Below are positions 44,043 through 53,484 of a DNA stretch of 64,000 bases, one piece after another. This DNA comes from Thiotrichaceae bacterium UBA973 (GTDB lineage Bacteria; Pseudomonadota; Gammaproteobacteria; Eutrophobiales; Eutrophobiaceae), in contig DBBX01000018.1 of assembly GCA_002292815.1 (NCBI GenBank), forward strand, positions 62,001 to 126,000, given 5' to 3'. The translations under genes and the position numbers were made by a program. Positions within the stretch are counted from its first letter, which is position 1. Each line of letters begins with the position of its first letter. The notes beneath the pieces are model-generated. The model did no database searches, had not been told where the DNA came from, and saw nothing but the letters and a program-made list of their open reading frames with translations.

Positions 44043-44906
44043 ATGGCCGGCGGAAAAGAAATACGAACTAAGATCGCGAGTGTAAAAAACACTCAAAAGA
44101 TCACTAAAGCAATGGAGATGGTCGCTGCGAGTAAAATGCGTAAAGCACAAGATCGCATGAGTGCTTCACGTCCTTATGCTGAAAAAATTCGTAATGTTAT
44201 TTCTCATCTGGCTCATGCTAATCCTGAATACAAACATCCTTATCTTGTTGCACGCGATGAAGTTAAACGTGTTGGTGTAATTGTTGTTTCTACCGATCGC
44301 GGTTTATGCGGTGGGCTGAATGCAAACATGTTTCGCATGTTATTGAAGCAATTTAAGGAATGGGACGGCGAAGGTAAGGAAATTGAGTTATGTGTTGTTG
44401 GTAGTAAGGCCGCTGGATTCTTTGGGTCAATTGGTGCCAATATTGTTGGTCAAGTGACCCATATTGGTGATGAGCCTAGTATCGAAGAATTACTTGGCGC
44501 CGTCATGATTATGTTGAACAATTTCAAAGAAGGTGACATTGATGAGCTACACCTTGTCTCAAACAAGTTTGTAAACTCCATCGTGCAGCAGCCACACCTG
44601 GAGCAATTGATACCGGGTAAGCCAATAGAAGATGAAGGTTACGGTCATCATTGGGATTATTTATATGAACCTGATGCAGAAGAGGTTCTAGATCAACTTT
44701 TGACTCGTTACATCGAGTCGCAAGTGTATACGGGCGTAGTTGAAAATATCGCCTGTGAAATGTCAGCACGTATGGTGGCAATGAAGAGCGCATCGGATAA
44801 TGCCGGTGAGCTTATTGATGAATTAGAATTGATTTATAACAAGGCACGACAAGCAGCGATTACTCAGGAGCTTTCTGAAATTGTTGCTGGTGCTGCTGCG
44901 GTATAG
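44043..44906 (+). CDS. atpG: ATP synthase F1 subunit gamma
   Basis: The 287-residue rotor shaft has the start GGKEIRTKIASVKNTQKITK and VVSTDRGLCGGLN, and ends with YNKARQAAITQEL. The ATG follows the atpA stop without a gap, so translation is coupled. Confidence 0.97.
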   Translation: MAGGKEIRTKIASVKNTQKITKAMEMVAASKMRKAQDRMSASRPYAEKIRNVISHLAHANPEYKHPYLVARDEVKRVGVIVVSTDRGLCGGLNANMFRMLLKQFKEWDGEGKEIELCVVGSKAAGFFGSIGANIVGQVTHIGDEPSIEELLGAVMIMLNNFKEGDIDELHLVSNKFVNSIVQQPHLEQLIPGKPIEDEGYGHHWDYLYEPDAEEVLDQLLTRYIESQVYTGVVENIACEMSARMVAMKSASDNAGELIDELELIYNKARQAAITQELSEIVAGAAAV

Positions 44907-44962
44907 TCAAAAAAAGATTTTTAATTAAGATATTTAGAGAAAATACACGAGGAACGAAAACG

Positions 44963-46366
44963 ATGAGTTCTGGAAAGATCGTACAAATTATTGGTGCTGT
45001 ATTGGACGTCGAGTTTCCAAGCGATGCGATACCAAAAATCTATGACGCTTTGAAAGTTGAAGGAGAAGGTGTCAATACCACTCTCGAAGTTCAACAACAA
45101 TTAGGCGACGGAGTCGTAAGAACAATTGCTCTGGGTTCGACTGATGGCTTGAAGCGCGGTTTAACGGTTAACAATACAGGTGAAGCAATTTCTATTCCTG
45201 TCGGCACCAAGACCCTCGGTCGTATCATGAACGTATTAGGTGAGCCAATTGACGAAGTCGGTCCTATTGACACCGATGAGCGTATGGTTATTCACCGTGA
45301 TGCTCCAAAATTCACAGAACTAAGCCCATCTACAGAGCTACTTGAAACCGGCGTTAAGGTCATCGACTTGATTATCCCGTTTGCTAAGGGTGGTAAAGTT
45401 GGTTTGTTTGGCGGTGCGGGCGTAGGCAAGACCGTAAACATGATGGAATTGATTAACAACATTGCGACCAAGCACTCAGGCCTTTCTGTATTTGCTGGTG
45501 TGGGTGAACGTACTCGTGAAGGTAATGACTTCTATTATGAAATGCAGGAGTCTGGTGTTGTAAATGTTGAGAATTTTGAAGAGTCAAAAGTATCGATGGT
45601 TTATGGTCAAATGAACGAACCACCGGGTAACCGTCTTCGCGTAGCATTGACCGGTTTGACCCTTGCGGAAAAATTCCGTGAAGAAGGTCGTGACGTATTG
45701 TTATTTATTGATAACATTTATCGTTTTACTCTGGCGGGTGTGGAATGTTCAGCGCTATTAGGCCGTATGCCTTCTGCGGTGGGTTATCAACCAACGCTTG
45801 CTGAGGAAATGGGTAAACTTCAAGAACGAATTACTTCAACTAAAACCGGCTCGATCACCTCGATTCAAGCTGTATACGTTCCTGCGGATGATTTAACCGA
45901 TCCGTCACCAGCTACTACCTTCGCGCATTTAGACTCTACTGTTGTATTATCTCGACAGATTGCCGAGCTTGGTTTGTATCCTGCTATTGATCCACTAGAT
46001 TCAACCAGTCGTCAGCTAGATCCATTGGTTGTTGGTCAAGAACATTACGATGTTGCCCGCGGAGTACAAAATACATTGCAACGCTATAAAGAGTTACGTG
46101 ACATTATCGCGATTCTAGGCATGGATGAATTGTCTGAAGAAGATAAATTAGCTGTTGCCCGTGCTCGAAAGATTCAACGTTTCCTGACCCAGCCTTACTT
46201 TGTTGCAAAAGTTTTTACCGGCCAGGATGGGGTTTACGTTCCTTTGAAAGAGACCTTGCGTGGCTTTAAAGGTATTATCGACGGCGAATATGATGAGCTT
46301 CCAGAGCAGGCATTTTATAATGTCGGTACTATCGATGAAGCTATTGAAAAAGCTAAAACCCTATAA
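44963..46366 (+). CDS. atpD: ATP synthase F1 subunit beta
   Basis: The 467-residue catalytic subunit has Walker A FGGAGVGKT, VFAGVGERTREGND, the catalytic Glu in GERTRE and Walker B LLFIDNIYRFT. ALLGRMPSAVGYQPTLAEEM and the DELSEEDK loop are intact. Confidence 0.98.
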   Translation: MSSGKIVQIIGAVLDVEFPSDAIPKIYDALKVEGEGVNTTLEVQQQLGDGVVRTIALGSTDGLKRGLTVNNTGEAISIPVGTKTLGRIMNVLGEPIDEVGPIDTDERMVIHRDAPKFTELSPSTELLETGVKVIDLIIPFAKGGKVGLFGGAGVGKTVNMMELINNIATKHSGLSVFAGVGERTREGNDFYYEMQESGVVNVENFEESKVSMVYGQMNEPPGNRLRVALTGLTLAEKFREEGRDVLLFIDNIYRFTLAGVECSALLGRMPSAVGYQPTLAEEMGKLQERITSTKTGSITSIQAVYVPADDLTDPSPATTFAHLDSTVVLSRQIAELGLYPAIDPLDSTSRQLDPLVVGQEHYDVARGVQNTLQRYKELRDIIAILGMDELSEEDKLAVARARKIQRFLTQPYFVAKVFTGQDGVYVPLKETLRGFKGIIDGEYDELPEQAFYNVGTIDEAIEKAKTL

Positions 46367-46380
46367 TAGGTATTAGAGCT

Positions 46381-46806
46381 ATGACAGACACAATTCATGT
46401 CGATATCGTAAGCGCTGAACACGCAATATTTTCGGGTAGTGCCGAAATGGTATTTGCTCCTGCAGACTTGGGAGAAGTCGGTATTGCCCCTGGACACGCA
46501 CCATTTGTGACAAAGCTGGGCCCTGGTGAAGTACGTGTTAGAGATGCTGAAGGCAAAGAATCAGCATTCTATGTTTCTGGTGGTATGCTTGAGGTTCAGC
46601 CCAAAGTAGTGACTGTCTTGACTGATACGGCGCAACGTGCAGAAGATCTGGATGAAGCCGCTATTCTCAAGGCGAAAGAAGAAGCTGAAAATGCATTTCA
46701 TGATAAAAGTGATGCAATTGATTATGCCAAGGCAAGAGCATCATTGGCTGAAACAGCAGCACAATTACAAACAATTCAGCGTTTGCGCAAACGCGCAGGC
46801 CGTTAA
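46381..46806 (+). CDS. atpC: ATP synthase F1 subunit epsilon
   Basis: The 141-residue subunit has the N-terminal beta sandwich (IVSAEHAIFSGSAEM, GEVGIAPGHAPFVTKLGPGEV) and the C-terminal helical hairpin that can inhibit the enzyme. It is the last atp gene. Confidence 0.96.
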   Translation: MTDTIHVDIVSAEHAIFSGSAEMVFAPADLGEVGIAPGHAPFVTKLGPGEVRVRDAEGKESAFYVSGGMLEVQPKVVTVLTDTAQRAEDLDEAAILKAKEEAENAFHDKSDAIDYAKARASLAETAAQLQTIQRLRKRAGR

Positions 46807-46818
46807 TCCTATCGAATA

Positions 46819-46844
46819 TAGCGTGGTAATTCTTTACCACGCTA
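46819..46844. terminator. Perfect 11-bp hairpin between atpC and glmU
   Basis: TAGCGTGGTAA and TTACCACGCTA form an 11-bp perfect stem around a TTCT loop, 13 bases after atpC stops. It lacks a downstream T-run. It may be a Rho-assisted or partial terminator, or an RNA-processing hairpin, that lowers glmU expression relative to atp. Confidence 0.55.
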
Positions 46845-46927
46845 AATCAAACCTATATCCCGATCGTCAGCACGGATATAATCTTAAAAGAATTAAATTC
46901 ATCTATATGTACTGAGGAAAACGACAC

Positions 46928-48289
46928 ATGGGTCTTTGTATCGTAATTTTAGCTGCTGGGCAGGGTACGCGGATGTATTCCGATAAACCTAAGGTCTTGC
47001 ATACGCTTGCAGGCAAATCATTACTAGAACATGTATACCAAACAGCTATGGGTTTATCTCATCGAGATATCTATATTGTTTATGGCCATGGTGGCGATCA
47101 GGTGCCTAATGCCTTGCAGGATTTTCAAGTAAATTGGGTTGAGCAGGAAGAACAATTAGGCACAGGTCATGCTGTGCAACAAGTTTTACCTGATATCCCG
47201 GATGTTGATAATGTTTTAATTCTCTATGGTGACGTGCCACTGATTACGGAAGAAAGTCTTAAGACACTGGTTGATGCTGCATCTGACACCGGCTTTTCCC
47301 TGCTAACTACACATATTGAAGACCCCCATGGTTACGGTCGCATCATCCGTGATGAAGATAGTAATATCGTCGCTATCGTTGAAGAAAAGGATGCGACAGA
47401 AGAGCAAAAAAAGATTTTCGAAATTAATACTGGCTTCATGGTTGTTAAGGCCGATGTATTAAAGCGTTGGGTAAACGCTCTCGGTAATGATAATAAACAG
47501 AATGAATATTATCTAACCGATATTGTTGCTAAGGCAGTAGCAGATAATGTAAATATTGCGCCTGTGTTAGCTGAGTCGAATATAGAAGTAAAAGGTATTA
47601 ATAACCGATCTCAGCTTGCAGAAGCAGAGCGATATTTTCAACTGGTACAAGCTCACCATCTTATGCATAGAGGTGTAGGCTTGTCTGATCCTGCGCGCTT
47701 CGATTTGCGTGGTGAACTTGAAATCGGGCGTGATAATGAAGTTGATATCAATGTCGTTATCGAAGGTAGGGTCAAACTTGGCAACAACGTTACTATTGGT
47801 GCCAACTGTTATATAAAAGACACGATTATTGCTGACAACGTTAATGTTCACCCTAATACGATGATCGATAATGCGGTCATTGGTAATGGTTGCAGTATTG
47901 GACCATTCGCCAGAATTCGTCCTGATACAACATTGGATGAAGATGTTCATATTGGTAACTTTGTTGAACTCAAAAAAACAGATATTGGTAAGGGTAGTAA
48001 AGTTAATCACTTGACCTATATGGGTGATAGCCACGTTGGTACTGAAACCAATATTGGCGCTGGGACAATTACCTGTAATTATGATGGTGCTAATAAGCAT
48101 CAAACGATTATCGGAGATAAGGTCTTTGTCGGTTCAGACGTTCAGTTGATTGCACCCGTTAAGGTACATGATGGTGCGACCATTGCTGCCGGTACGACAA
48201 TAACAAAAGATGTCGGAGAGAATGAATTAGCGATCAGCCGTACGGATCAAAAATCGATTCCAAAATGGAAGAGACCCACTAAAATTTAA
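46928..48289 (+). CDS. glmU: Bifunctional UDP-N-acetylglucosamine pyrophosphorylase/glucosamine-1-phosphate acetyltransferase
   Basis: GlmU makes UDP-GlcNAc for peptidoglycan and lipopolysaccharide. The N-terminal uridylyltransferase shows LAAGQGTRMYSDKPKVLH and the LYGDVPL motif. The C-terminal left-handed beta-helix acetyltransferase has NLTYMGDSHVG-like HLTYMGDSHVG and GAGTITCNYDG. Its 453 residues are a normal length. It follows the atp operon, as in many gammaproteobacteria. Confidence 0.97.
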   Translation: MGLCIVILAAGQGTRMYSDKPKVLHTLAGKSLLEHVYQTAMGLSHRDIYIVYGHGGDQVPNALQDFQVNWVEQEEQLGTGHAVQQVLPDIPDVDNVLILYGDVPLITEESLKTLVDAASDTGFSLLTTHIEDPHGYGRIIRDEDSNIVAIVEEKDATEEQKKIFEINTGFMVVKADVLKRWVNALGNDNKQNEYYLTDIVAKAVADNVNIAPVLAESNIEVKGINNRSQLAEAERYFQLVQAHHLMHRGVGLSDPARFDLRGELEIGRDNEVDINVVIEGRVKLGNNVTIGANCYIKDTIIADNVNVHPNTMIDNAVIGNGCSIGPFARIRPDTTLDEDVHIGNFVELKKTDIGKGSKVNHLTYMGDSHVGTETNIGAGTITCNYDGANKHQTIIGDKVFVGSDVQLIAPVKVHDGATIAAGTTITKDVGENELAISRTDQKSIPKWKRPTKI

Positions 48290-48298
48290 TGCAGAATT

Positions 48299-49099
48299 AT
48301 GAAAGTCGGTTTTTATCAATTTAGACCATTGTTTGGTAATCCTGAACAAAATTGCAAAAAAATAATTACTGCATTAAAAAATGTTGATGCGGATTTGATA
48401 GTACTGCCAGAATTAGCCTTAACAGGCTATTACTTTAAGGATAAAGCAGAATCAATAAAGTACGCTGAAGACCCTGAGAATAGCGAACGGATTGATTCAT
48501 TAATCAACCTTGCAAACAAATGCAATATGCATATGGTTATTGGTTTTGCTGAGAAGCGCGGGGAGCAATGTTTTAACAGTGCCGCCTTGATTGGTCCTAG
48601 TGGTATTGAGCATATTTATCGGAAAGCACATCTTTTTAATGAAGAGAAGTTTTGTTTTGACCCTGGTGATACACCTTTCATCGTCAATGATATAAATGGT
48701 GTAAAAATTGGGATGATGATTTGTTTTGATTGGGTATTTCCTGAAGTTGCGCGGGTATTGGCATTGCAGGGAGCGCAAATTATCTGTCAACCATCAAATT
48801 TAGTGTTAACTTTTTGTCAACAAACAATGCTTGCACGGTGCATAGAAAATAAGGTGTTTGCTATTACTGCTAATCGTTACGGTGTTGATAAGAGGCCTCA
48901 AGGAAGCTTAAAGTTTACTGGAAAGAGTCAAGTCGTTGCGCCAGCTGGTAATTTATTACACCGTGCTGTTTCACAACGCGATGCCCTGTTTATCACCGAG
49001 ATAGATCCTGAAGAAGCAAATAATAAAATGATTACTCAGTACAATGATGTGCTGATGGATCGTCGTCCAGAATTATATACATTACTTTACAATAAATAA
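48299..49099 (+). CDS. Carbon-nitrogen hydrolase (nitrilase superfamily)
   Basis: The 266-residue enzyme has the catalytic triad: Glu in LPELALTGY, Lys in YRKAHLF and Cys in MICFDWVFPE. These enzymes hydrolyse amides or nitriles such as N-carbamoyl compounds or omega-amides. The substrate is not evident. It lies ten bases after glmU and 12 before rraA, on the same strand. Confidence 0.9.
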   Translation: MKVGFYQFRPLFGNPEQNCKKIITALKNVDADLIVLPELALTGYYFKDKAESIKYAEDPENSERIDSLINLANKCNMHMVIGFAEKRGEQCFNSAALIGPSGIEHIYRKAHLFNEEKFCFDPGDTPFIVNDINGVKIGMMICFDWVFPEVARVLALQGAQIICQPSNLVLTFCQQTMLARCIENKVFAITANRYGVDKRPQGSLKFTGKSQVVAPAGNLLHRAVSQRDALFITEIDPEEANNKMITQYNDVLMDRRPELYTLLYNK

Positions 49100-49111
49100 C
49101 AGGAAACAAAT

Positions 49112-49591
49112 ATGAGCTTTGCTACAGCTGACCTTTATGATGAATATGAAGAAGACCTGCAAATCGCGACACCAATGTTTAATGATTATGGCGGTATTAA
49201 GCAATTTTCTGGGCCAGCATCGACGTTAAAAGTGTTTGAAGATAATTCATTAGTCAGAGCCGCATTAGAAGAACCTGGACAAGGTAAAGTGCTGGTTGTA
49301 GAAGGCGGTGCTTCTTTACGTTGTGCGTTGCTAGGAGATATGTTGGCGGAATTAGGCGTCAAACATGGTTGGGCTGGTGTTATTGTCCATGGTTGTATTC
49401 GTGACTCGGTAGTGATTGGTAAGATGAATATTGGTGTAAAAGCGCTAAATACCAATCCACGGAAGAGCGTAAAGAAAGGTGTCGGTGATCGTGATGTTAC
49501 GGTTACTTTTGCTGATGTGACGATTAATCCGGGGGATTATATATATGCCGATGAAGATGGATTTGTCGTCGCAAAATGCAAACTGAAGTAG
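49112..49591 (+). CDS. rraA: RraA family regulator of ribonuclease E
   Basis: The 159-residue trimeric protein shows SFATADLYDEYEED, FSGPAST and GWAGVIVHGCIRDS, matching RraA, which binds and inhibits RNase E. RraA-like proteins without the regulator role can be aldolases, but the sequence is close to true RraA. It starts right after the nitrilase gene. Confidence 0.93.
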   Translation: MSFATADLYDEYEEDLQIATPMFNDYGGIKQFSGPASTLKVFEDNSLVRAALEEPGQGKVLVVEGGASLRCALLGDMLAELGVKHGWAGVIVHGCIRDSVVIGKMNIGVKALNTNPRKSVKKGVGDRDVTVTFADVTINPGDYIYADEDGFVVAKCKLK

Positions 49592-49617
49592 TGAATCTAT
49601 ATGCAGAGGGTTATGCA

Positions 49618-50307
49618 ATGAGAAAATTCAAGGTCGTTATAATAAGTTTTTTGTTATCTGTTTTTAGTTTTTCAAGCTATGCGCATGATAATGAGCCTCT
49701 TTTTAATCAGGTGAATTTACAAGCCCAGGCTGAACGCGAGATACCTAATGATCAGTTAACTGTCTTGCTTGCCTTAGAAGAAGAAGGTAAGGAAGCGGCA
49801 AAGATTGCCAATAAGATAAATCAAGACATGGATTGGGCATTAAAGATTGTTGGTAAAAAAAGTGAAGTTAACTCAAGCACCCAGGCCTATAACACGTATC
49901 CTATCTATGACAAGCGTACTGTGATCGGATGGCGGGCCATTCAGAAATTAGAACTTAAGAGCACAAATATTACTGAATTATCAGAGTTGGTAGGTAAATT
50001 ACAAAGCCGATTACAAGTAAAAAACATGCGTTTTAGCCCAACTCGAGAAACACGAGTGCAACATGAGAATGAATTGATAGAAGAGGCTATGATGGCGTTT
50101 AAGCAACGAGTCGATATTATAAAAAAACATATGGATGATAAAAATGTCCGCATTGTTAATATGCATGTGAATACAGGTGCAGGGCATAATCGATCGATCT
50201 ATGCTGAAAGTCGGGTGATGGCAATGGATAGTAAAAGTGCGCCTGCAGTAGAAGCGGGCAAAAGCCAGATAACAGTGACTGTTTCTGGTTCAGTGCAATT
50301 TTTCTAA
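49618..50307 (+). CDS. Secreted SIMPL-domain protein (DUF541)
   Basis: The 229-residue protein has a signal peptide ending near SSYA, then the SIMPL domain with VNLQAQAEREIPNDQLTVLL at its start and SGSVQF at the end. I chose the ATG at 49618, with AGAGGG before it, because the frame upstream runs into rraA. The role of periplasmic SIMPL proteins is not defined. It shares the rraA strand with a short gap. Confidence 0.85.
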   Translation: MRKFKVVIISFLLSVFSFSSYAHDNEPLFNQVNLQAQAEREIPNDQLTVLLALEEEGKEAAKIANKINQDMDWALKIVGKKSEVNSSTQAYNTYPIYDKRTVIGWRAIQKLELKSTNITELSELVGKLQSRLQVKNMRFSPTRETRVQHENELIEEAMMAFKQRVDIIKKHMDDKNVRIVNMHVNTGAGHNRSIYAESRVMAMDSKSAPAVEAGKSQITVTVSGSVQFF

Positions 50308-50340
50308 ATGATCATGAGTTTTTATTCGGCTGATATCTAA

Positions 50341-51033
50341 ATGGATAAAATAGAACAGCGTGAAAAGCGCTCAAATATAATTATTATGTTTGTGGGTGTT
50401 GCTCTGGTCATCGGTTTGTTGTTGATTAATCGTGAGGGCCTTACCTGGTTTTCCTCTGTTCGCTGGTCAGAAGTTTCAATTATTAGCTGGATTTTGATCA
50501 GTTCTATTCTTGCTGCTGCATTGGTATTCCAATATTTTTTTCTTATGTTGCTACGTCATAGTGTTATCAAATATTTGATACTTTGGTTTATACCCATTAT
50601 TTGGCTGTTTAATAATGGCATTGTTGCGCTACATAGATTTTTTGATTGGACCACAGATATTGTTGCTCCTGCGGGATGGGTGCCTCTGGGTGATCTATTA
50701 GGATGGTTATTAACTGCCGTATATTCCCCGCTACTTTTGGCCAGTGGTGTTGTTGTTGCTACGATCGATTCAAGTAGCGCAATGTTGAGCCAGAATTGTT
50801 ATTACGCCGGAATTGCTATGGATGTTGCCAATATCTCACCGTGGAATATTGTTTCTTATAGCCTGAATTATCTCAGCGTGTTGTGGGACCTACTATCAAA
50901 CTCCTTTGTCCAGGAAATTGCATCGTTGCAGACTGATAATCGACAATTTCTGGAGTTTAACTTGTCCAATACACTGAGCTTACCCTATTGGGTTTTAAAT
51001 ATTGGCTATAGCTTTACATGCATCATGGTTTAG
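50341..51033 (+). CDS. Integral membrane protein of unknown function
   Basis: The 230-residue protein has about five transmembrane segments (near 14-30, 48-72, 78-95, 118-140 and 175-195). Its N-terminus is charged (MDKIEQREKRSN). I see no recognisable motif. It lies 33 bases after the SIMPL gene and may share its transcript. Confidence 0.65.
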   Translation: MDKIEQREKRSNIIIMFVGVALVIGLLLINREGLTWFSSVRWSEVSIISWILISSILAAALVFQYFFLMLLRHSVIKYLILWFIPIIWLFNNGIVALHRFFDWTTDIVAPAGWVPLGDLLGWLLTAVYSPLLLASGVVVATIDSSSAMLSQNCYYAGIAMDVANISPWNIVSYSLNYLSVLWDLLSNSFVQEIASLQTDNRQFLEFNLSNTLSLPYWVLNIGYSFTCIMV

Positions 51034-51047
51034 CTCGTAGGAAGTGT

Positions 51048-51066
51048 CTTACCATCATATGGTAAG
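51048..51066. terminator. Short hairpin between convergent genes
   Basis: CTTACCAT and ATGGTAAG form a perfect 8-bp stem with a CAT loop, between the stop codons of the convergent membrane-protein and FkbM genes. It has no T-run on either strand and may be a weak two-way terminator. Confidence 0.5.
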
Positions 51067-51111
51067 GGCAATAATTATATTTTGAGTAGTTACGTAATAA
51101 TAACTAGCATT

Positions 51112-51999
51112 TCAATATTTGATCGACATCAAACCTTTCATCTTTTTGTTTGTATTCACAAGTGCTGTCAAATCATCACTAGTAATAGCAAGAATGTTTT
51201 CGTACTTTTTTTCTAGGTTTAGAGGGGTTAGCTTGGGGTTTTCGCGGCCACGTGTTATTCCATAAAAACTATACTCTTTACCGAATAAGTCCTGCATTTT
51301 TTGATTTTTTAATTCTTCTCGAGTGGGCTCATTAAGCTCGAATATTATTGCAGGCTTGAAATTACTTATAACATTCTCTAGTCCGGTTAAAACCTTTTTT
51401 TCATATCCTTCGACATCAATTTTAATAGCTGATGGTTGAATACTATGTTCTTCAAAAATGTCGTCACCTTTTTTTATAGGTAGAATTACTAAAGATGTAT
51501 TTTCGTTACTATCATTAATTATAAAACTTCCCGTTCCATGATTATGGTTTTGCGGTATTTTATAGGGCAATTCGGTAGATTTATCGGAAAGGCCAACATC
51601 GAAGATGTTAATGTGTTTAATCTCGTTAATTGCCAAATTATGCTCAGCTTTATTTCTAACAAATTCCCATGGTTCAAACCCATAGCCAGCATCAATAATG
51701 TCAGCTAGAGCTATAAGGTGCATACCAACATTAGTTCCTATGTCAACGTATGTAGAATGTTGTCCAGTTTCTTTTTTACTTTGCAAAATTAATCTTAGTA
51801 ATTGAACTGTGGCTGGTTCATACATGCCATAAATGTAAATTCTGTCGTCTATATAATTTCCTGTTTGTCCTTCATAACTTTGTCCAAATATGTTTATTTG
51901 AAAATTATTTTCAGACGTCAATTTAATACGTTTCCCGACTTTCCTTCGTAGTGTTCTAGGTATTCGAGAATTCCTAGTAAAATTAAGACAAATGTTCAC
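51112..51999 (-). CDS. FkbM-family methyltransferase
   Basis: The 295-residue protein has the FkbM plan: YVDIGTNVGMHLIALA as the SAM site, GFEPWEFVRNKAEHNLAIN, and AIKIDVEGYEKKVLTGLENVI (the acidic IDVEGYE is diagnostic). Such enzymes O-methylate sugars or polyketides. The only start in range is a GTG at 51999 without a clear ribosome site, so the true start is uncertain. It is AT-richer by eye than its neighbours and lies between unrelated housekeeping genes, so it may be an acquired gene. Confidence 0.85.
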   Translation of the reverse strand: MNICLNFTRNSRIPRTLRRKVGKRIKLTSENNFQINIFGQSYEGQTGNYIDDRIYIYGMYEPATVQLLRLILQSKKETGQHSTYVDIGTNVGMHLIALADIIDAGYGFEPWEFVRNKAEHNLAINEIKHINIFDVGLSDKSTELPYKIPQNHNHGTGSFIINDSNENTSLVILPIKKGDDIFEEHSIQPSAIKIDVEGYEKKVLTGLENVISNFKPAIIFELNEPTREELKNQKMQDLFGKEYSFYGITRGRENPKLTPLNLEKKYENILAITSDDLTALVNTNKKMKGLMSIKY

Positions 52000-52016
52000 A
52001 GATTAATTATTTTTTA

Positions 52017-52184
52017 TTAGAATATACAGTTCTTTGTAAAGTCAGTTGCATCGTTAGCTGTCCAATCACCTTTTGGCTTTTCTTTCATTTTTTCACACCA
52101 TTCTTTGCTGCCAACTTCTGGTGCACAGCCGCTAAGTAAAAATAATGAAAATGTGAATGACATTACGATTAAAAATTTATTCAT
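52017..52184 (-). CDS. Small DUF3012-family lipoprotein
   Basis: The 55-residue protein has a lipoprotein signal (lipobox LSGC, Cys20) and then APEVGSKEWC, KEKPKGDWTANDATDF and a last Cys before the C-terminus. This matches my memory of the DUF3012 family (GSKEWC and KPKGDWT being its fixed blocks). GGAG seven bases before the ATG supports it. It sits 13 bases after the hemL stop on the same strand, and the function is unknown. Confidence 0.85.
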   Translation of the reverse strand: MNKFLIVMSFTFSLFLLSGCAPEVGSKEWCEKMKEKPKGDWTANDATDFTKNCIF

Positions 52185-52196
52185 GATCTTTCTCCA

Positions 52197-53474
52197 TTAA
52201 TTTAATGTGGAAAATACTTTTTTTGCAGCTTCTATAGTTTCATCTATATCATCATTTGTATGCGTAATAGAGATAAATCCTGCTTCATATGATGAGGGTG
52301 CGAGATAAACACCTTGTTTAAGCATGGCGTGAAAGAATTGATTAAATCTTTCAGTGTTACAATTCATGACTTGTTCAAATGAAGTGATCGAGTCTTCTTC
52401 TGTAAAAAATAATCCAAACATACCGCCAACATGATTTGTGCTTAGAGGAATATTATATGCGTCGGCTTGTTCTTGTAAGCCATTCAAAAGCCTTTCTGTC
52501 TTTGTGGTTAATAGTTCATAGAAAGAGTCATCAGATATGATATTAAGCGTAGTCAAACCAGCAGCCATTGCTATTGGGTTTCCTGATAATGTACCGGCTT
52601 GGTAGACTGGACCATCTGGGGCGATGTGGTCCATTATTTCTTTTTTACCACCAAATGCACCGACTGGCATACCGCCGCCAATGACTTTGCCGAGCACTGT
52701 CAAATCGGGAGCAATCTTGTAGATTGATTGCGCGCCACCGAGTGCGACGCGAAAACCTGTCATCACTTCATCAAAGATCAAAACAGATTGATGTTCAGTG
52801 CAAACCTTTCTAAGGGTGTTTAGAAAATCGGCTGAACCGGGCACACAATTCATATTGCCCGCTATGGGTTCGACAATGATGGCGGCTATTTGGTCACCAA
52901 TTTCTGAAAAAACTGTTTTTACCTGTTCTGCATCATTGTAAGAGAGCGTGATTGTATGCTGAGCCAGATCGGCTGGGACACCAGGAGAAGTAGGTACCCC
53001 AAGAGTCAGGGCTCCTGAACCTGCTTTAACTAATAACGAGTCGGCATGTCCGTGGTAACAGCCTTCAAACTTAACAATTTTATCTCTGCTTGTGTAACCG
53101 CGCGCTAGCCTGATTGCGCTCATCGCTGCTTCCGTGCCTGAACTCACCATACGTACTTTTTCAATTGAGGGCATTAGTTCACATACCTTGTCTGCCATAC
53201 TAGTCTCAATCTCTGTTGGAGCACCGAAACTGAGTCCTCTTGCTGCAGCATTTTGAACAGCCTGTATAACATCAGGATACGCATGACCCAATATCATAGG
53301 CCCCCATGAGCCGACGTAATCGATATATCGTTTATTTTCGCTATCGTATAGATAAGGACCAATAGCATGCTTAATGAAGATTGGTGTGCCTGATACTGAC
53401 TTAAAAGCGCGCACCGGAGAATTTACGCCACCGGGGATATGTTTTTTTGCTGCATTGAATAATTCGTTCGCCAT
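52197..53474 (-). CDS. hemL: Glutamate-1-semialdehyde 2,1-aminomutase
   Basis: HemL makes 5-aminolevulinate from glutamate semialdehyde in the C5 haem route. The 425-residue PLP enzyme has VSSGTEAAMSAIRLARG, FDEVMTGFRVA and the PLP-binding Lys in LGKVIGGGMPVGAFGG. It is followed by DUF3012 and preceded by thiE, ten bases away. Confidence 0.97.
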   Translation of the reverse strand: MANELFNAAKKHIPGGVNSPVRAFKSVSGTPIFIKHAIGPYLYDSENKRYIDYVGSWGPMILGHAYPDVIQAVQNAAARGLSFGAPTEIETSMADKVCELMPSIEKVRMVSSGTEAAMSAIRLARGYTSRDKIVKFEGCYHGHADSLLVKAGSGALTLGVPTSPGVPADLAQHTITLSYNDAEQVKTVFSEIGDQIAAIIVEPIAGNMNCVPGSADFLNTLRKVCTEHQSVLIFDEVMTGFRVALGGAQSIYKIAPDLTVLGKVIGGGMPVGAFGGKKEIMDHIAPDGPVYQAGTLSGNPIAMAAGLTTLNIISDDSFYELLTTKTERLLNGLQEQADAYNIPLSTNHVGGMFGLFFTEEDSITSFEQVMNCNTERFNQFFHAMLKQGVYLAPSSYEAGFISITHTNDDIDETIEAAKKVFSTLN

Positions 53475-53484
53475 AATCTTTGTG

